A DNA stretch of 64,000 nucleotides from Pseudomaricurvus hydrocarbonicus. GTDB lineage: Bacteria; Pseudomonadota; Gammaproteobacteria; Pseudomonadales; Cellvibrionaceae. Positions within the stretch are counted from its first letter, which is position 1; each line of letters starts with the position of its first letter. Made by a program: the position numbers and the translations under genes. Of this stretch, positions 45,689-55,260 are shown in pieces. The notes under the pieces are model-generated. The model saw only the letters and a list, made by a program, of their open reading frames with translations, was not told where the DNA came from and searched no databases. Location: NCBI RefSeq assembly GCF_011602365.1, contig NZ_JAAONZ010000019.1:50164-114163 (forward strand), read 5' to 3'.

Positions 45689-47152
45689 TTATTGCGGCTG
45701 CAGCATGGCCTTGATTTCAAGAAATTCGTGCACGCCGGCGGCCGAAAATTCGCGCCCGTTACCCGATTGCTTGTAGCCCCCAAAAGGCGCGTTGTAATTA
45801 AACACGGCGCCATTCATCAGGCACTGTCCCGCGCGAATCCGGCGGGCAATGGCAATGGCCCCTTCTTCACTGCCGGCATAGACCGCAGACGCCAGTCCAT
45901 AAGGCGTGTCGTTGGCAATCTCTACCGCCTCATCAATATCGGTGTAGGGAATCATACACAGCACCGGGCCAAAAATTTCTTCGCGGGCAATGCGCATCTG
46001 ATTATGGACGTTGGCAAATACCGTCGGTGCCACGTAGTACCCCGGAGCAGAGTACCCCGCACCAGAGTACCCCGTACCATCGTCCCTCGAACCGCTCACC
46101 ACGGGAGAATCCAATCCGCCGCACACAAGGGTTGCGCCTTCGTCCAAACCGATCTGGATATACTCGAGGATTTTTTGCTGCTGGGCGCGGGAAGAAATCG
46201 GACCGAGAAAGGCGTCTTCCTGCATGCCCACCACCAAACCTTCGGCAATGTCTTTCGCCAGTCTCACCGCCTCATCATACTTAGCGGCCGGCACCAGCAT
46301 GCGCGTCAACGCCACGCAGGTTTGGCCGCTGTTGAGCATCACATCTTCAACACCGTATTGCACCGCCGCCTGCAGATCCGCATCTTCAGTAATGATCAGC
46401 GGTGACTTACCGCCCAGCTCCTGAGTCACTCGCTTGACGGTGGGCGCAGCGGCTTTGGCCACTTCAATACCGGCACGGGTCGAACCGGTAAACGACACCA
46501 CATCCACTTCTGGGTGGGTGCACAAAGTTTCACCCACATCCACGCCATAGCCCGGCACCAGATTAAACACACCCGCCGGCACACCCGCAGCGTCGATAAT
46601 TTCGGCCATGATAAAATCCTGCAGCGGCGTCTGCTCTGCCGGCTTCACGACCATAGTACAACCCGCCGCCAAAGCCGCGCCCACTTTGCCGACGAACTGG
46701 TGCAGTGGGTAATTCCAGGGATTGATAAACGCGCACACACCGGCGGATTCATACACCACCAGGGCCCCATCCACAGTGTCAACCTGTTCCGTTACGCCCG
46801 TGAGCTCGGCAAACAATCGCATCGCCTCAATGGGACCGTCGACCTGCAACCAGCCGGCGATGTGTTGCGGACAGCCCATGGTGGCAGAAATGGCGGCAGT
46901 CAAATCCTGCTTGCGCGCTTCCATGCCATCGGCGATGGCCAACAGCAATCTTTTGCGCTCTGCCGCAGACGTCTGGGACCAGCTCAGGAAAGCCTTGCGC
47001 GCAGCTTGCACCGCACGATTCACATCGTTGGCGTTGCCACGGGGAACTTCAGCCACCACTTTTTCTGTGGCCGGATTGATCACCGCGAGTGACGCGTCTG
47101 AGTCTGCATTCAGCCACTGGCCATCCATATAGAGCTGTGTGTAAGTCGTCAT
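45689..47152 (-). CDS. Aldehyde dehydrogenase (NAD(P)+)
   Basis: Oxidises an aldehyde to its acid. 487 aa. Motifs: FINPWNYPLHQFVGKVGAAL, VVSFTGSTRAGIEVAKAA, QELGGKSPLII (general-base Glu), NSGQTCVALTR (catalytic Cys, about 278) and EIFGPVLCMIPY. An in-frame 15-bp repeat inserts GTGYSGAGYSAPGY just before the usual YVAPTVF motif. Start with GAGG upstream. It lies 66 bp after a class III aminotransferase on the same strand, so it probably oxidises the aldehyde produced by it, for example a semialdehyde from an amino acid or diamine. Confidence 0.93.
   Translation of the reverse strand: MTTYTQLYMDGQWLNADSDASLAVINPATEKVVAEVPRGNANDVNRAVQAARKAFLSWSQTSAAERKRLLLAIADGMEARKQDLTAAISATMGCPQHIAGWLQVDGPIEAMRLFAELTGVTEQVDTVDGALVVYESAGVCAFINPWNYPLHQFVGKVGAALAAGCTMVVKPAEQTPLQDFIMAEIIDAAGVPAGVFNLVPGYGVDVGETLCTHPEVDVVSFTGSTRAGIEVAKAAAPTVKRVTQELGGKSPLIITEDADLQAAVQYGVEDVMLNSGQTCVALTRMLVPAAKYDEAVRLAKDIAEGLVVGMQEDAFLGPISSRAQQQKILEYIQIGLDEGATLVCGGLDSPVVSGSRDDGTGYSGAGYSAPGYYVAPTVFANVHNQMRIAREEIFGPVLCMIPYTDIDEAVEIANDTPYGLASAVYAGSEEGAIAIARRIRAGQCLMNGAVFNYNAPFGGYKQSGNGREFSAAGVHEFLEIKAMLQPQ
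46036..46080. repeat. In-frame 15-bp repeat within the aldehyde dehydrogenase gene
   Basis: Three 15-bp units with the constant core AGTACCCCG (46036-46050, 46051-46065, 46066-46080), coding on the minus strand for the pentapeptide series GTGY-SGAGY-SAPGY. Keeps the reading frame. Confidence 0.9.
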
Positions 47153-47218
47153 TCATTTTTCCTCGTGGCCAGCCATCGCTGACAGATTTTTTTACCCAGA
47201 GCCTGGTGGTATTCACGC

Positions 47219-48637
47219 TCAGCCCTGAAAATGCCCTTCGTCGCGCAATTCAGCAATGGTCGCTTCGATGGCCTGACGCAGAGTAGCGACGATGAAATCC
47301 ACTTCGTCTTTATTCATGGTCAGGGGTGGCGACATCACATTCAGGTGTACAATGGCGCGGGTGATCAAACCCAGCTCATCGGCGTTATTGGAAACCCGCT
47401 TGCCAATGTCCAACTCTTCCGGAAACAGCGCCTTGGTTTTCTTGTCAGCCACATACTCGACACACACCATGAACTTGCGGCCGCGCACCTGCCCCACAAT
47501 CGGCAGATCCTCCAGGGTTTTCAGTTGTTGCTCGAAATACGGACCCACCTCTTTAACATTTTCCAGCAGCTGTTCACGCTCCATAATCTCGATGTTCTTC
47601 AGGGCAGCAGCACAGGCAACCGGGTGACCCGAATAGGTAAAACCGTGAGCAAAACAGCGACCGGAATTTTCCGCATTCAAAACATCCCAGATTTCATCGC
47701 TGAACAGCAGCGCGCCCAACGGCTGATAGCCGGAGGTCAACCCTTTGGCGGAGGTAATCATATCGGGCACGATGCCAAACTCATCTTCCGACGCAAACCA
47801 GTGCCCCAGGCGACCGAAAGCGGTGACGACCTCATCGGATACATACAAGATATCATTGGCTTTGCAGACGGCGTGCATGCGCTTTAAATACCCTTCCGGA
47901 GCCACGATCACACCGCCGGCGCCCATTATCGGCTCCGCAAAAAACGCCGCCACGTTGTCGGCACCGCCAAGCTCTTCAATTTTATCTTCGAATTCCTGCA
48001 CCAGCGTGTCGACAAACTCGGACTCGCTCATTCCCTCTGCCGCACAGCGGTAATAATTGGGGTAGGACAGGTGATGAATGGTGTCACTGATGAAATCAAA
48101 CTCGGGCGGATGATCGCCGGGCTTACCACCGATGGACATCGACGCGTAGGTGGTGCCGTGATAAGAATTGATGCGCGAAATGATGTGTTTTTTAGCGTGT
48201 TTGCCACGACAATTCTGATAGTAGTGAATCATCCGGAATGCGGTATCCACCGCTGTCGATCCGCCACAGGTAAAAAACACATGATTCAGTGTCGCCGGCG
48301 CCAGGGACGCCAGCTTGGCGGCCAGTTCGGCGGCGGGAATGTTGGTCAGATCCACAAACGGGCTGGCGTAGGACAGTTGGTACGCCTGCGCGGCAATGGC
48401 CTCGGCCATCTCTTTACGTCCCAGCCCGATGTTGTTACACCACAGGCCACCGACCGCATCAAAATACTTGCGGCCTTCACTGTCAAAAATGTAGCTGCCT
48501 TCGCCCTTGACGATGGGCAGGGCGCCCTCGTCACGAAAAACATCAAACACTTGCCACGGATGAACATGGTGCGCTTTGTCTTTTTCAATTATGGCTTGCG
48601 TGTCATAACCGGGTTGAGTTGGGTCGAAGTCGCTCAT
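47219..48637 (-). CDS. Class III PLP aminotransferase
   Basis: Omega-amino acid / diamine:pyruvate-type aminotransferase of 472 aa. Begins MSDFDPTQPGYDTQAI; motifs YFDAVGGLWCNNIGLGRKEMA, NHVFFTCGGSTAVDTAFRM, SYHGTTYASMSIGG, EPIMGAGGVIVAPEGYL, DEVVTAFGRLG and PLP lysine (about 297) in ITSAKGLTSGYQPLGALL. Start ATG 48637 has AGGATGG upstream; the frame extends 14 codons without need. Followed by an aldehyde dehydrogenase, giving an amine-to-acid pathway, and preceded by a palindromic box shared with the MFS and TonB genes. The amine substrate (putrescine, beta-alanine, taurine or similar) is not determinable here. Confidence 0.92.
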   Translation of the reverse strand: MSDFDPTQPGYDTQAIIEKDKAHHVHPWQVFDVFRDEGALPIVKGEGSYIFDSEGRKYFDAVGGLWCNNIGLGRKEMAEAIAAQAYQLSYASPFVDLTNIPAAELAAKLASLAPATLNHVFFTCGGSTAVDTAFRMIHYYQNCRGKHAKKHIISRINSYHGTTYASMSIGGKPGDHPPEFDFISDTIHHLSYPNYYRCAAEGMSESEFVDTLVQEFEDKIEELGGADNVAAFFAEPIMGAGGVIVAPEGYLKRMHAVCKANDILYVSDEVVTAFGRLGHWFASEDEFGIVPDMITSAKGLTSGYQPLGALLFSDEIWDVLNAENSGRCFAHGFTYSGHPVACAAALKNIEIMEREQLLENVKEVGPYFEQQLKTLEDLPIVGQVRGRKFMVCVEYVADKKTKALFPEELDIGKRVSNNADELGLITRAIVHLNVMSPPLTMNKDEVDFIVATLRQAIEATIAELRDEGHFQG

Positions 48638-48707
48638 ACGCACCATCCTGCTTACTGTCTGTGGATTAAGATATGCCACCAGAATAAGCGTCCGGCTACC
48701 ATGCCAC

Positions 48708-48727
48708 CATCACCCTTGAGGGGTAGT
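48708..48727. promoter_or_regulatory. LuxR-regulon box upstream of the aminotransferase
   Basis: CATCACCCTTGAGGGGTAGT: right half AGGGGTAGT identical to the box before the TonB receptor, left half partly matching. Lies 71-90 bp upstream of the aminotransferase start. Confidence 0.5.
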
Positions 48728-48872
48728 AAGGCGGGGACATCAGTCTGACAAGCGTTTCCGTCAGCGATGTTTCAGCGAGCTTGCGGCCGATGCAGTGGAC
48801 GAACGGGGCTAAATGACAGGAGACAGCCTAGATGCTGGTCAAGGGCGATTCAATGGGTGCCCGTATCCCCGG

Positions 48873-49724
48873 CTAATCTGTCGGGGGGGCGTGATAAGCG
48901 CTGAGGGGATCGCTACCGGGAACGCGGCCGGCCAATGAGATTGAAGACAGGAAGAGCGAAAACAACTCGGACTGCGATGAAATGTCCAGCTTGTTATACA
49001 AGTTGCGACGGTGCACCTTAATGGTTTCCATGGATATTTTTAACTTTTCGGCCATGGATTTGGAAGAGTGTCCGTGCAGCAGCAAACGCGCCACTTCACA
49101 CTCGCGCTCCGTGAGCATGGAACTGCCAAAATTGCGCAGCGCTTCGGACAATTGTTTGTGCAGAGACACCCCCTGCTCCGGCTTTTGAAGCAATGCCCCT
49201 TGCCACTGCTGCTCCAGCATGGCCAGCAACCAGGGGGTTAATCGCCTCAAAGCATCGACTTCAGCCTCATCGAAGCTTTCAATGCGAGCCAGTGACAAAT
49301 GCAGATAACCGGCATCCTTCACCGCCAACAGAAACCCCACTTCGTCCACCAGACTGGAAAAACGATAGTAGAGACGAAAGTATTCACTCTCATGAAAATC
49401 GTCGGGTGCCACTTCGTTGAGACGATACAAGCCAGACGGAATAAATTCCTGCGAGGCTTCATAAAAAGGATCCAGCAGGTAGGCACCGTTAATGTAATTG
49501 GTCAAATCGCCTTTTTTTTCCGGCTCGACATTAGTGCCCGTGATATCCGCAAACAGCACCGGCAAGGAATCGCAAGGAAAGCCCACCACCGCCAGGCTGT
49601 CGACGGGCGTGATCAAATTAATCAGATCCAGAATAGCCTGGGGAAAATCCTCGCTATTCAGACTACGGGTGGCCTGAGCCATGGCCGTTATGAACGCCTG
49701 GCTCGGCAGTAAACTTTGGGACAT
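48873..49724 (-). CDS. LuxR-family transcriptional regulator
   Basis: 283 aa. N-terminal ~200 residues form an unassigned, likely ligand-sensing domain (LNSEDFPQAILDLINLITPVDSLAVVGF), and the C-terminus is a LuxR helix-turn-helix (LTERECEVARLLLHGHSSKSMAEKL, then ISMETIKVHRRNLYNKLDIS). No receiver domain, so not a response regulator. Start ATG 49724; three further codons are possible. It sits between the aminotransferase/ALDH genes and the MFS gene and is the natural candidate to bind the palindromes upstream of both and of the TonB receptor. Confidence 0.88.
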   Translation of the reverse strand: MSQSLLPSQAFITAMAQATRSLNSEDFPQAILDLINLITPVDSLAVVGFPCDSLPVLFADITGTNVEPEKKGDLTNYINGAYLLDPFYEASQEFIPSGLYRLNEVAPDDFHESEYFRLYYRFSSLVDEVGFLLAVKDAGYLHLSLARIESFDEAEVDALRRLTPWLLAMLEQQWQGALLQKPEQGVSLHKQLSEALRNFGSSMLTERECEVARLLLHGHSSKSMAEKLKISMETIKVHRRNLYNKLDISSQSELFSLFLSSISLAGRVPGSDPLSAYHAPPTD

Positions 49725-50184
49725 GACGGCCACTCAATCCACCTTTATCGGTCAGCCCTCAGGGGTTGAGAGCCTTTATTATATTTGTCTCAGGGAGCAC
49801 TTCGAATGCTACGAAGGGTACATCAAAGCACCGTCTACGGCATTAAAATTCACCCACCACCGGTCTGCCCCCTCACTGGGTCTTATCATACCGCCTGGCC
49901 GCCGGTCTGGCATAGCCGACCCGGCCTGAGCGCCCGGCTCGAATCAGCTCGCCCAACGCCAGGCTGTTATCGTGTCCCTGCCAACCTGATAACGCACTAC
50001 AACAGTGCGGCTATAACACCATAGGGTTATGGCTGAATAAGTGCCAACTCCATTAGCCTTAAGGGCAGTCACCACTCTCACCTTAGCCTGTGATCACGCT
50101 GCCCCGACGGACAGCAAAGCGACACGCCTCACAACCGGAGCAAGGCAGGGATAACAGAACACCATAACAACACTGGTAAGCCCC
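49725..50184. other. Divergent region between LuxR-type and MFS genes
   Basis: About 460 bp. Contains the palindromic box at 50011-50030 and a hairpin CGCACT-ACAAC-AGTGCG (49993-50009). The frames crossing it have no ribosome site and are not called. Confidence 0.4.
50011..50030. promoter_or_regulatory. LuxR-regulon box upstream of the MFS gene
   Basis: CTATAACACCATAGGGTTAT: inverted ATAAC...GTTAT around CACCATAGG, sharing the eight-base core CCATAGGG with the TonB-receptor box. 155 bp before the MFS start. Confidence 0.5.
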
Positions 50185-51414
50185 ATGACCCACAGTTCAG
50201 CGCAGGCCTCACAAATCGCCACGGATCTCCCCCAAACCCAGCCCGGCAGCTATGACACCCCCGCCGCCATCGCCGCCGCCATTGTCATCAGCTTTGTTGG
50301 CAATGCCGTGGTTATGGGGATGCCCATGATTGTCGGGGCACTGGCCGACGACCTCGGCTTTGGCGAGCAGCAAGTAGGGTGGCTCGCCTCCGCCGACCTC
50401 GGCGGCATGTTCCTCGCCTCGCTACTGACCGCCATGGTCATTACCCGGGTCAACCGTCGTCAGCTGGCCATGGTCGGCATTATTATCGCCCTGATGGCCA
50501 ACCTGCTCTCCTCCCAGTTTCACGATTTTACCACCCTGTTTTACACCCGGGTGATTGCCGGTATCGGCGGCGGCATCTGCTACTCCCTTGGGGTCGGCTG
50601 CCTGGCCGGCACCCATCACACCGCACGCAACTTCAGCATACTGATGTTTGCCCTGGTGACCATCAACGCCCTGGAGCTCTACAGCTTCCCGGTTCTGTCG
50701 GATGTCTGGGGAGTCAACGGGATTTACTACGCCTTCTGTGGCGCTTTCGTGTTGTGTTTTTTTGCCGTACCCAAGTTGCCCGCCTTCGCGGCCGAACCGA
50801 CCGCGATCACAGAAACCGCCGACGGCCACAAGGTCCGCATACCCGGCTACCTGCCCAAACTTTGCCTGCTGGCCGTTTCCTGCTTTTACATCACCATTGG
50901 CTCCTTCTGGGCCTACATCGAACGAGCCGGTGTGGATGCCGGGCTGTCGGATGAATTTATTGCCAATACCCTGACCATCGGTACCCTGTTCACTTTGCTG
51001 GGCTGTTTTGTGGCCACCTGGCTCAGCAACAAGGCCGGCCAATCGAAACCCCTGCTGGTGGCCCTGCTCACCATGGTCGGGGCAATGGCGCTGTTGGCGC
51101 TGGGCATCAACCCCACGGTGTTCATCATTGGCAACTTCATGTTCAACGTGATGTGGTTGTTCACCGACATTTACCAGCTGGGCACCATCAGTAACGTCGA
51201 CCACAGCGGTCGCTACGCGGCTTTGATTCCCGGCGCCCAGGGGCTGGCACAAACCATTGCCCCGACGGCCGCCGGCTTTTTACTGGCGGCCAATCTTGGC
51301 TATGGTGCGGTTATGCTGCTGGGCGCCGCCGGCTCACTGAGCGCCTTTGTGATCTACGCGTTTGTCTATCGCCAGCTGCGTCAACTCGCCCCGGAGCTGG
51401 CCGATGCCAGTTAA
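50185..51414 (+). CDS. MFS transporter
   Basis: Inner-membrane carrier of the major facilitator superfamily, 409 aa with 12 predicted membrane segments (N-terminal cytoplasmic tail of about 25 aa, then AIAAAIVISFVGNAVVMGMPM). A loop 2-3-type motif is present as DLGGMFLASLLTAMVITRVNRRQ. Probably imports the substrate of the adjacent aminotransferase and dehydrogenase, given the regulator between them and the shared box; substrate not known. Confidence 0.88.
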   Translation: MTHSSAQASQIATDLPQTQPGSYDTPAAIAAAIVISFVGNAVVMGMPMIVGALADDLGFGEQQVGWLASADLGGMFLASLLTAMVITRVNRRQLAMVGIIIALMANLLSSQFHDFTTLFYTRVIAGIGGGICYSLGVGCLAGTHHTARNFSILMFALVTINALELYSFPVLSDVWGVNGIYYAFCGAFVLCFFAVPKLPAFAAEPTAITETADGHKVRIPGYLPKLCLLAVSCFYITIGSFWAYIERAGVDAGLSDEFIANTLTIGTLFTLLGCFVATWLSNKAGQSKPLLVALLTMVGAMALLALGINPTVFIIGNFMFNVMWLFTDIYQLGTISNVDHSGRYAALIPGAQGLAQTIAPTAAGFLLAANLGYGAVMLLGAAGSLSAFVIYAFVYRQLRQLAPELADAS

Positions 51415-52090
51415 GGCGCATCCGGAACCGTGCGGCCAGAGGTTGGCCTGCCGGCGCAAACTCACGCCGGCGATTTGAACCACCCCACACCCAAGCGCTG
51501 CCCTGTCGGCGCTTGCATCACGCACCGGCAAGGTTGTCATCTGTTTCAATCCCCTAATGCCCTCAGCGGTGGTGCTCGACCACTTGCGCGTCGATCGGCA
51601 AATCCTGGCCGGCGCCAACCACGCGACCAAGCCTTGCCCTTCTCCAGCGTCAACATGTTGCGCCGCTATGCCCTGGGCCGGACGCGGGCATCAGGCTACC
51701 CGCGACCAGTTGTTGTGGCTTCGGATGACAAGCCCCGCCAGATGAATGCCCAGATGGCCGGAACAGATTGCGACCTGGCGAACCCGACACGCCGCCAAAT
51801 GCACATTAAAGGCGTCAACAAGAAACGGGAAAGCCACTTAACGCGACACAATTTACACTTTTTTTAGGCTACTTTTATCTTTAAAAAACTCTGCATATAC
51901 AAAAAAAATCAAAAAAACTAACCAACTTTTCTGGCGTTTCCACCCGTTAACAACAGACAAGGAATTTTCAGCGTCTGCACAGGATGTTGCCACTCAAAAA
52001 ACAAATCTTGTCACAAAATCCCTCGGAAAAATTTAAAAAAGTGCTAAGGATTTTCGAACAAAAGGTCAGGGATTTTGCCTGCCCCCAAAA
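51415..52090. other. Long intergenic region after the MFS gene
   Basis: About 675 bp before the first OMP regulatory repeat. GC-rich first half with no ribosome-supported frame (apparent frames at 51430-51867 and 51557-51745 overlap each other); from 51850 very AT-rich with A-runs (aaaaaaaatcaaaaaaac), possibly bent promoter DNA. No gene called. Confidence 0.4.
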
Positions 52091-52116
52091 GTAGCAACCT
52101 CATCCTTCAATGCTAC
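52091..52116. promoter_or_regulatory. TAGCA-N14-TGCTA element before OMP gene 1
   Basis: GTAGCA (52091-52096), 14 bp, TGCTAC (52111-52116), followed by GCTT...TGAAAAG-AC. The same arrangement with identical spacing precedes OMP gene 2. 172 bp upstream of the start codon. Confidence 0.55.
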
Positions 52117-52287
52117 GCTTGGTATGAAAAGAACGGTGTAAGACCCAACTTTTTTTATGCAACCCCGCCAACGCACCGCTATTGAGTTTCCGTCGGACGC
52201 ACCGCTGTTAAATTGATGGACGTTCACCCGGACCGGTTTTTGACAGAGTCCAGACAGGTGTAAGACAAGGATCAACGAGGAGTCACT

Positions 52288-52863
52288 ATGAAAATCTTTA
52301 CCCAAAAACTGTTGGCCATTGCTGTCATCACTGCCGCACTGCCGGCTACCGGCTGGGCACAACAGGACAGCGTCATTATTGCACAGAGCAATACAACCAT
52401 TGGTCCCAGCGCCGGCGACCGGGAATTCACCTTGTCCGGCACAGGCACCAGCGACAAGGATTTCGACAACAGCAGTATGGGCGTATCTGCGGATCTGGGC
52501 TGGTATCTTTCAAGCCATTCCGTGTGGGGTATTCGTCAAAGCCTGAACTACGCCGACATCGAAGGTGAAAACACCAGTGATGACTTCTGGAACGGCAGCA
52601 CCAGAGGCTATTACGACTACCACTTCCTCAGTGGCAAAGCGAGGCCTTTTGTCGGCGGCAGCCTGGGTGGCATCTACGGCGATGGGGTCAACGACAGTTT
52701 CTTCGCCGGGCTGGAGTTTGGTTTGAAATACTACGCCCTGGAAAATACGTTCATCCTGGCGAGAGCCGAATACCAGTTTTTCTTCGACAGCGGCAGTGAT
52801 GCCGACGATGCCTTTGACGACGGAGCCTTCTCCTACGTGCTGGGCATTGGCTACCATTTTTAA
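52288..52863 (+). CDS. Small outer-membrane beta-barrel protein, paralog 1
   Basis: 191 aa. Signal peptide ending in ATGWA (about 1-26), then an eight-strand-type barrel: REFTLSGTGTSDKDFDNSSM, LGWYLSSHSVWGIRQSLNYA, STRGYYDYHF, LEFGLKYYAL and C-terminal FSYVLGIGYHF with terminal Phe. Strong ribosome site (GAGGAGT). No enzyme motif; general OmpA/OmpW-like membrane fold. About 80% identical by eye to the 181-aa protein at 55.3 kb, with a ten-residue insert (VIIAQSNTTIGP) after the signal. Confidence 0.82.
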   Translation: MKIFTQKLLAIAVITAALPATGWAQQDSVIIAQSNTTIGPSAGDREFTLSGTGTSDKDFDNSSMGVSADLGWYLSSHSVWGIRQSLNYADIEGENTSDDFWNGSTRGYYDYHFLSGKARPFVGGSLGGIYGDGVNDSFFAGLEFGLKYYALENTFILARAEYQFFFDSGSDADDAFDDGAFSYVLGIGYHF

Positions 52864-53119
52864 CCCTTTTTGTTTTTGGTCGAACACCGTCTGCGTCAGC
52901 GCAGTCCTCTTGGAGGCCTCACCCTTCCAGCCCTCAGTTAAGAGTGCTGCGGGCTGACGCTGATGGCAGACACCGCCAAAAGCGACCGATCAGATAACGG
53001 CGGTTATCTCTCTTTCGTTTTTAAAATTTTTTTGTTTATTAAATTTTAAACGAACCCGATTCTGCTCGTTAAACTGCCAATGACTATACTCATGTCATGG
53101 CAAATCGGGCGAATCCAGT
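52864..53119. other. OMP1-TPR intergenic region
   Basis: 256 bp. GTCTGC...CAGCG (52889-52902) can pair with CGCTG...GCAGAC (near 52955-52972), and an AT-rich inverted repeat with CGTTT and AAACG ends spans about 53018-53052. TATACT at 53085-53090 is a possible -10 for the TPR gene. No gene seen. Confidence 0.35.
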
Positions 53120-54835
53120 ATGAATCTCTTGGGTAATTTTTCCCATTGTCACGGCAAACGACTGCTGAAATTTCTCAGCGGCTGGGCTCTACTGATGGGG
53201 CTTGTGGTGTTACCCGTCGACGCACAAATACACGATCCGCTGGCACTGAAGGCGGACCCGGCCAGCGCCGACCAGCCCATCGCCCCATTATTAACCGGGC
53301 TTGGCGATCATCATTTTCCAGTGACCACCAGCGTCGCCCGTTCCCAAACCTATTTCGATCAGGGCCTGCGCCTGACACTGGGGTTTAATCATTCCGAAGC
53401 CCTGCGCTCGTTCAAGGAAGCCGCCCGCCTCGACCCCGAAAATGCCATGGCTTACTGGGGCATGGCACTGGTACTCGGCCCCAACCTGAATCTGCCCATG
53501 CAGGCCAGTGTCGTCCCACAAGCTTATGACGCCATCCAGCAAGCCCTCGCCTTGAAGCAGCGGGTGTCTGCCCGTGAACAGGCCTACATCGACGCACTGG
53601 CCGTGCGCTATAGCCCCACCCCCGAGGCCGACCGCGCCCCGCTGGACAGAGATTATGCCAGTGCCATGAAAAGGGTTATGGAACGCTTTCCCGACGACCC
53701 GGATGCCGCCACACTTTATGTGGCCGCCGTCATGAACACCAACCCCTGGGATTACTGGTATCGCGACGGCACGCCCAAACCCGGCACAGAAGCCATTCTG
53801 TCAACCTTGCAAGCGGTCTTGAAAGACAACCCCAATCACCCGGGAGCGCTGCACTACATGATTCACCTGGTGGAAGCTTTCCGCCCGGAACTGGGTGTCG
53901 ACAGCGCCGACAGACTGGGCACATTGATGCCCGGGGCCGGCCATCTGGTGCACATGCCCGCCCACATTTACATGCGCGTCGGCCGCTATGGGGATTCCTA
54001 CAACGCCAATGTGAAAGCCATCCTGGCCGATGAAGGCTACATCACCCAATGCCGGGCCCAGGGGCTCTATCCACTGGGTTACTATCCCCACAACATTCAT
54101 TTTTTAGCCTGGTCAGCCATGTTCCAGGGACGCAGCAAAGAAGCGCTCTCCGCGGCCCGTAAAGTCGCGGGAAAAATTCCTGATTACCTGCAGGAAAACA
54201 CCTGGGGATTGAACGAAACGTTCATCAGCCAGCCGATGTTTGTCATGGTCCGATTCGGACTTTGGGACGACATGCTGAACGAACCCCAACCGCCCGCGGG
54301 GGCTCGCTTTTTAAACGGTATCTGGCACTATGGCCGCGGCATGGCCCGGGTACACAACAACCAGATACACCAAAGTAAAAAAGAACTCAAAGCGCTGCAG
54401 AGGTTACAAAACGAAGTGACCCATGACGAAAATTATTACGTCGGGTTTGGCGCAGCGTCGACCCTGTTGAACATCGCCAAAGAAGTGTTGGCCGGCGAGA
54501 TTGAAGCCAAACAGAAAAATTATGACACAGCCATTGCGCACCTGAGTCGCGCCGTGAGGCTGGAAGACGGCCTGATGTACAACGAACCGCCGGACTGGTA
54601 TTTTCCCGTGCGTCACATTCTCGGCGCGGTGCTGCTCGACGCGCAACACCCCGCGGAAGCCGAAGTGGTTTACTGGGAAGATTTGCGCCGCAACCCCATG
54701 AACGGCTACTCCTTGTTCGGCTTGCAGCTGGCACTGAAAGCACAAAACAAAACGTCGGTTCACAAAGAAATTGAACAGCGATTTCAACAGGCCTGGCAAC
54801 AAGCGGATGTCACACTGAGCAGCTCACGTTTTTAA
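53120..54835 (+). CDS. Exported TPR-repeat protein, 571 aa
   Basis: Signal peptide (about 1-36, LLKFLSGWALLMGLVVLPVDA), then TPR-like helical repeats: LGFNHSEALRSFKEAARLDPENAMAYWGMA near the start and KQKNYDTAIAHLSRAVRLED near the end. Between them are conserved His-rich segments (GALHYMIHLVEA and GHLVHMPAHIYMRVGRYGDS) found in a family of periplasmic TPR proteins of unknown function. Lies between two paralogous outer-membrane barrels in the same direction, suggesting a common envelope role. Confidence 0.85.
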   Translation: MNLLGNFSHCHGKRLLKFLSGWALLMGLVVLPVDAQIHDPLALKADPASADQPIAPLLTGLGDHHFPVTTSVARSQTYFDQGLRLTLGFNHSEALRSFKEAARLDPENAMAYWGMALVLGPNLNLPMQASVVPQAYDAIQQALALKQRVSAREQAYIDALAVRYSPTPEADRAPLDRDYASAMKRVMERFPDDPDAATLYVAAVMNTNPWDYWYRDGTPKPGTEAILSTLQAVLKDNPNHPGALHYMIHLVEAFRPELGVDSADRLGTLMPGAGHLVHMPAHIYMRVGRYGDSYNANVKAILADEGYITQCRAQGLYPLGYYPHNIHFLAWSAMFQGRSKEALSAARKVAGKIPDYLQENTWGLNETFISQPMFVMVRFGLWDDMLNEPQPPAGARFLNGIWHYGRGMARVHNNQIHQSKKELKALQRLQNEVTHDENYYVGFGAASTLLNIAKEVLAGEIEAKQKNYDTAIAHLSRAVRLEDGLMYNEPPDWYFPVRHILGAVLLDAQHPAEAEVVYWEDLRRNPMNGYSLFGLQLALKAQNKTSVHKEIEQRFQQAWQQADVTLSSSRF

Positions 54836-55260
54836 TGCCACGAAAAATTCAATTTATCGGCCTGCCGCAGAACCGTTCAACTCTTCCACGTTAAAAACCA
54901 TCACCCGCAATCGGTGGAACTGCCACCGTTGTGTCGTGTTTTTACAACCCGGTCATTGACAGTAAATTCGACGTATTTTTTTATGATGATTGAAAAACAA
55001 TCTCTTTGTCGTATTAATCATTCCACAAAAAAAATAACTCCAGAAGTGGCACATGAAATAATAAAACAGCGACTTTCCTGGTGCAGATCAGTAGCAAAAC
55101 CTTGCGGCGCTGCTAGGCTTTAAGGTGAAAAGTACAATTATGACTAAAGCCGTCTTTTCACTGGGTTAATTGCTCTTGGTATTACTGTGTTTTGGAACTT
55201 TTTCCTCGGCACTAACCCTTACAGATGAAACGCGGTATGAGGTCAACTTAAGGAGACGCT
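54836..55260. other. Region upstream of OMP gene 2
   Basis: 425 bp, AT-rich. A 69-codon frame (54914-55123) is not supported by a ribosome site or by composition. The block 55091-55135 resembles the region before OMP gene 1 (see next entry). Confidence 0.4.
55091..55116. promoter_or_regulatory. TAGCA-N14-TGCTA element before OMP gene 2
   Basis: GTAGCA (55091-55096), 14 bp, TGCTAG (55111-55116), followed by GCTT...TGAAAAG-AC, matching the element at 52091-52116 in spacing and downstream context. 145 bp before the start codon. Confidence 0.55.

Noticed and set aside
51430..51867. 145-codon frame after the MFS gene
   Set aside because: No ribosome site and no recognisable motif; overlaps other frames of equal length in GC-rich intergenic DNA.
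54914..55123. 69-codon frame before OMP gene 2
   Set aside because: No ribosome site, overlaps the conserved inverted-repeat element, composition not coding.
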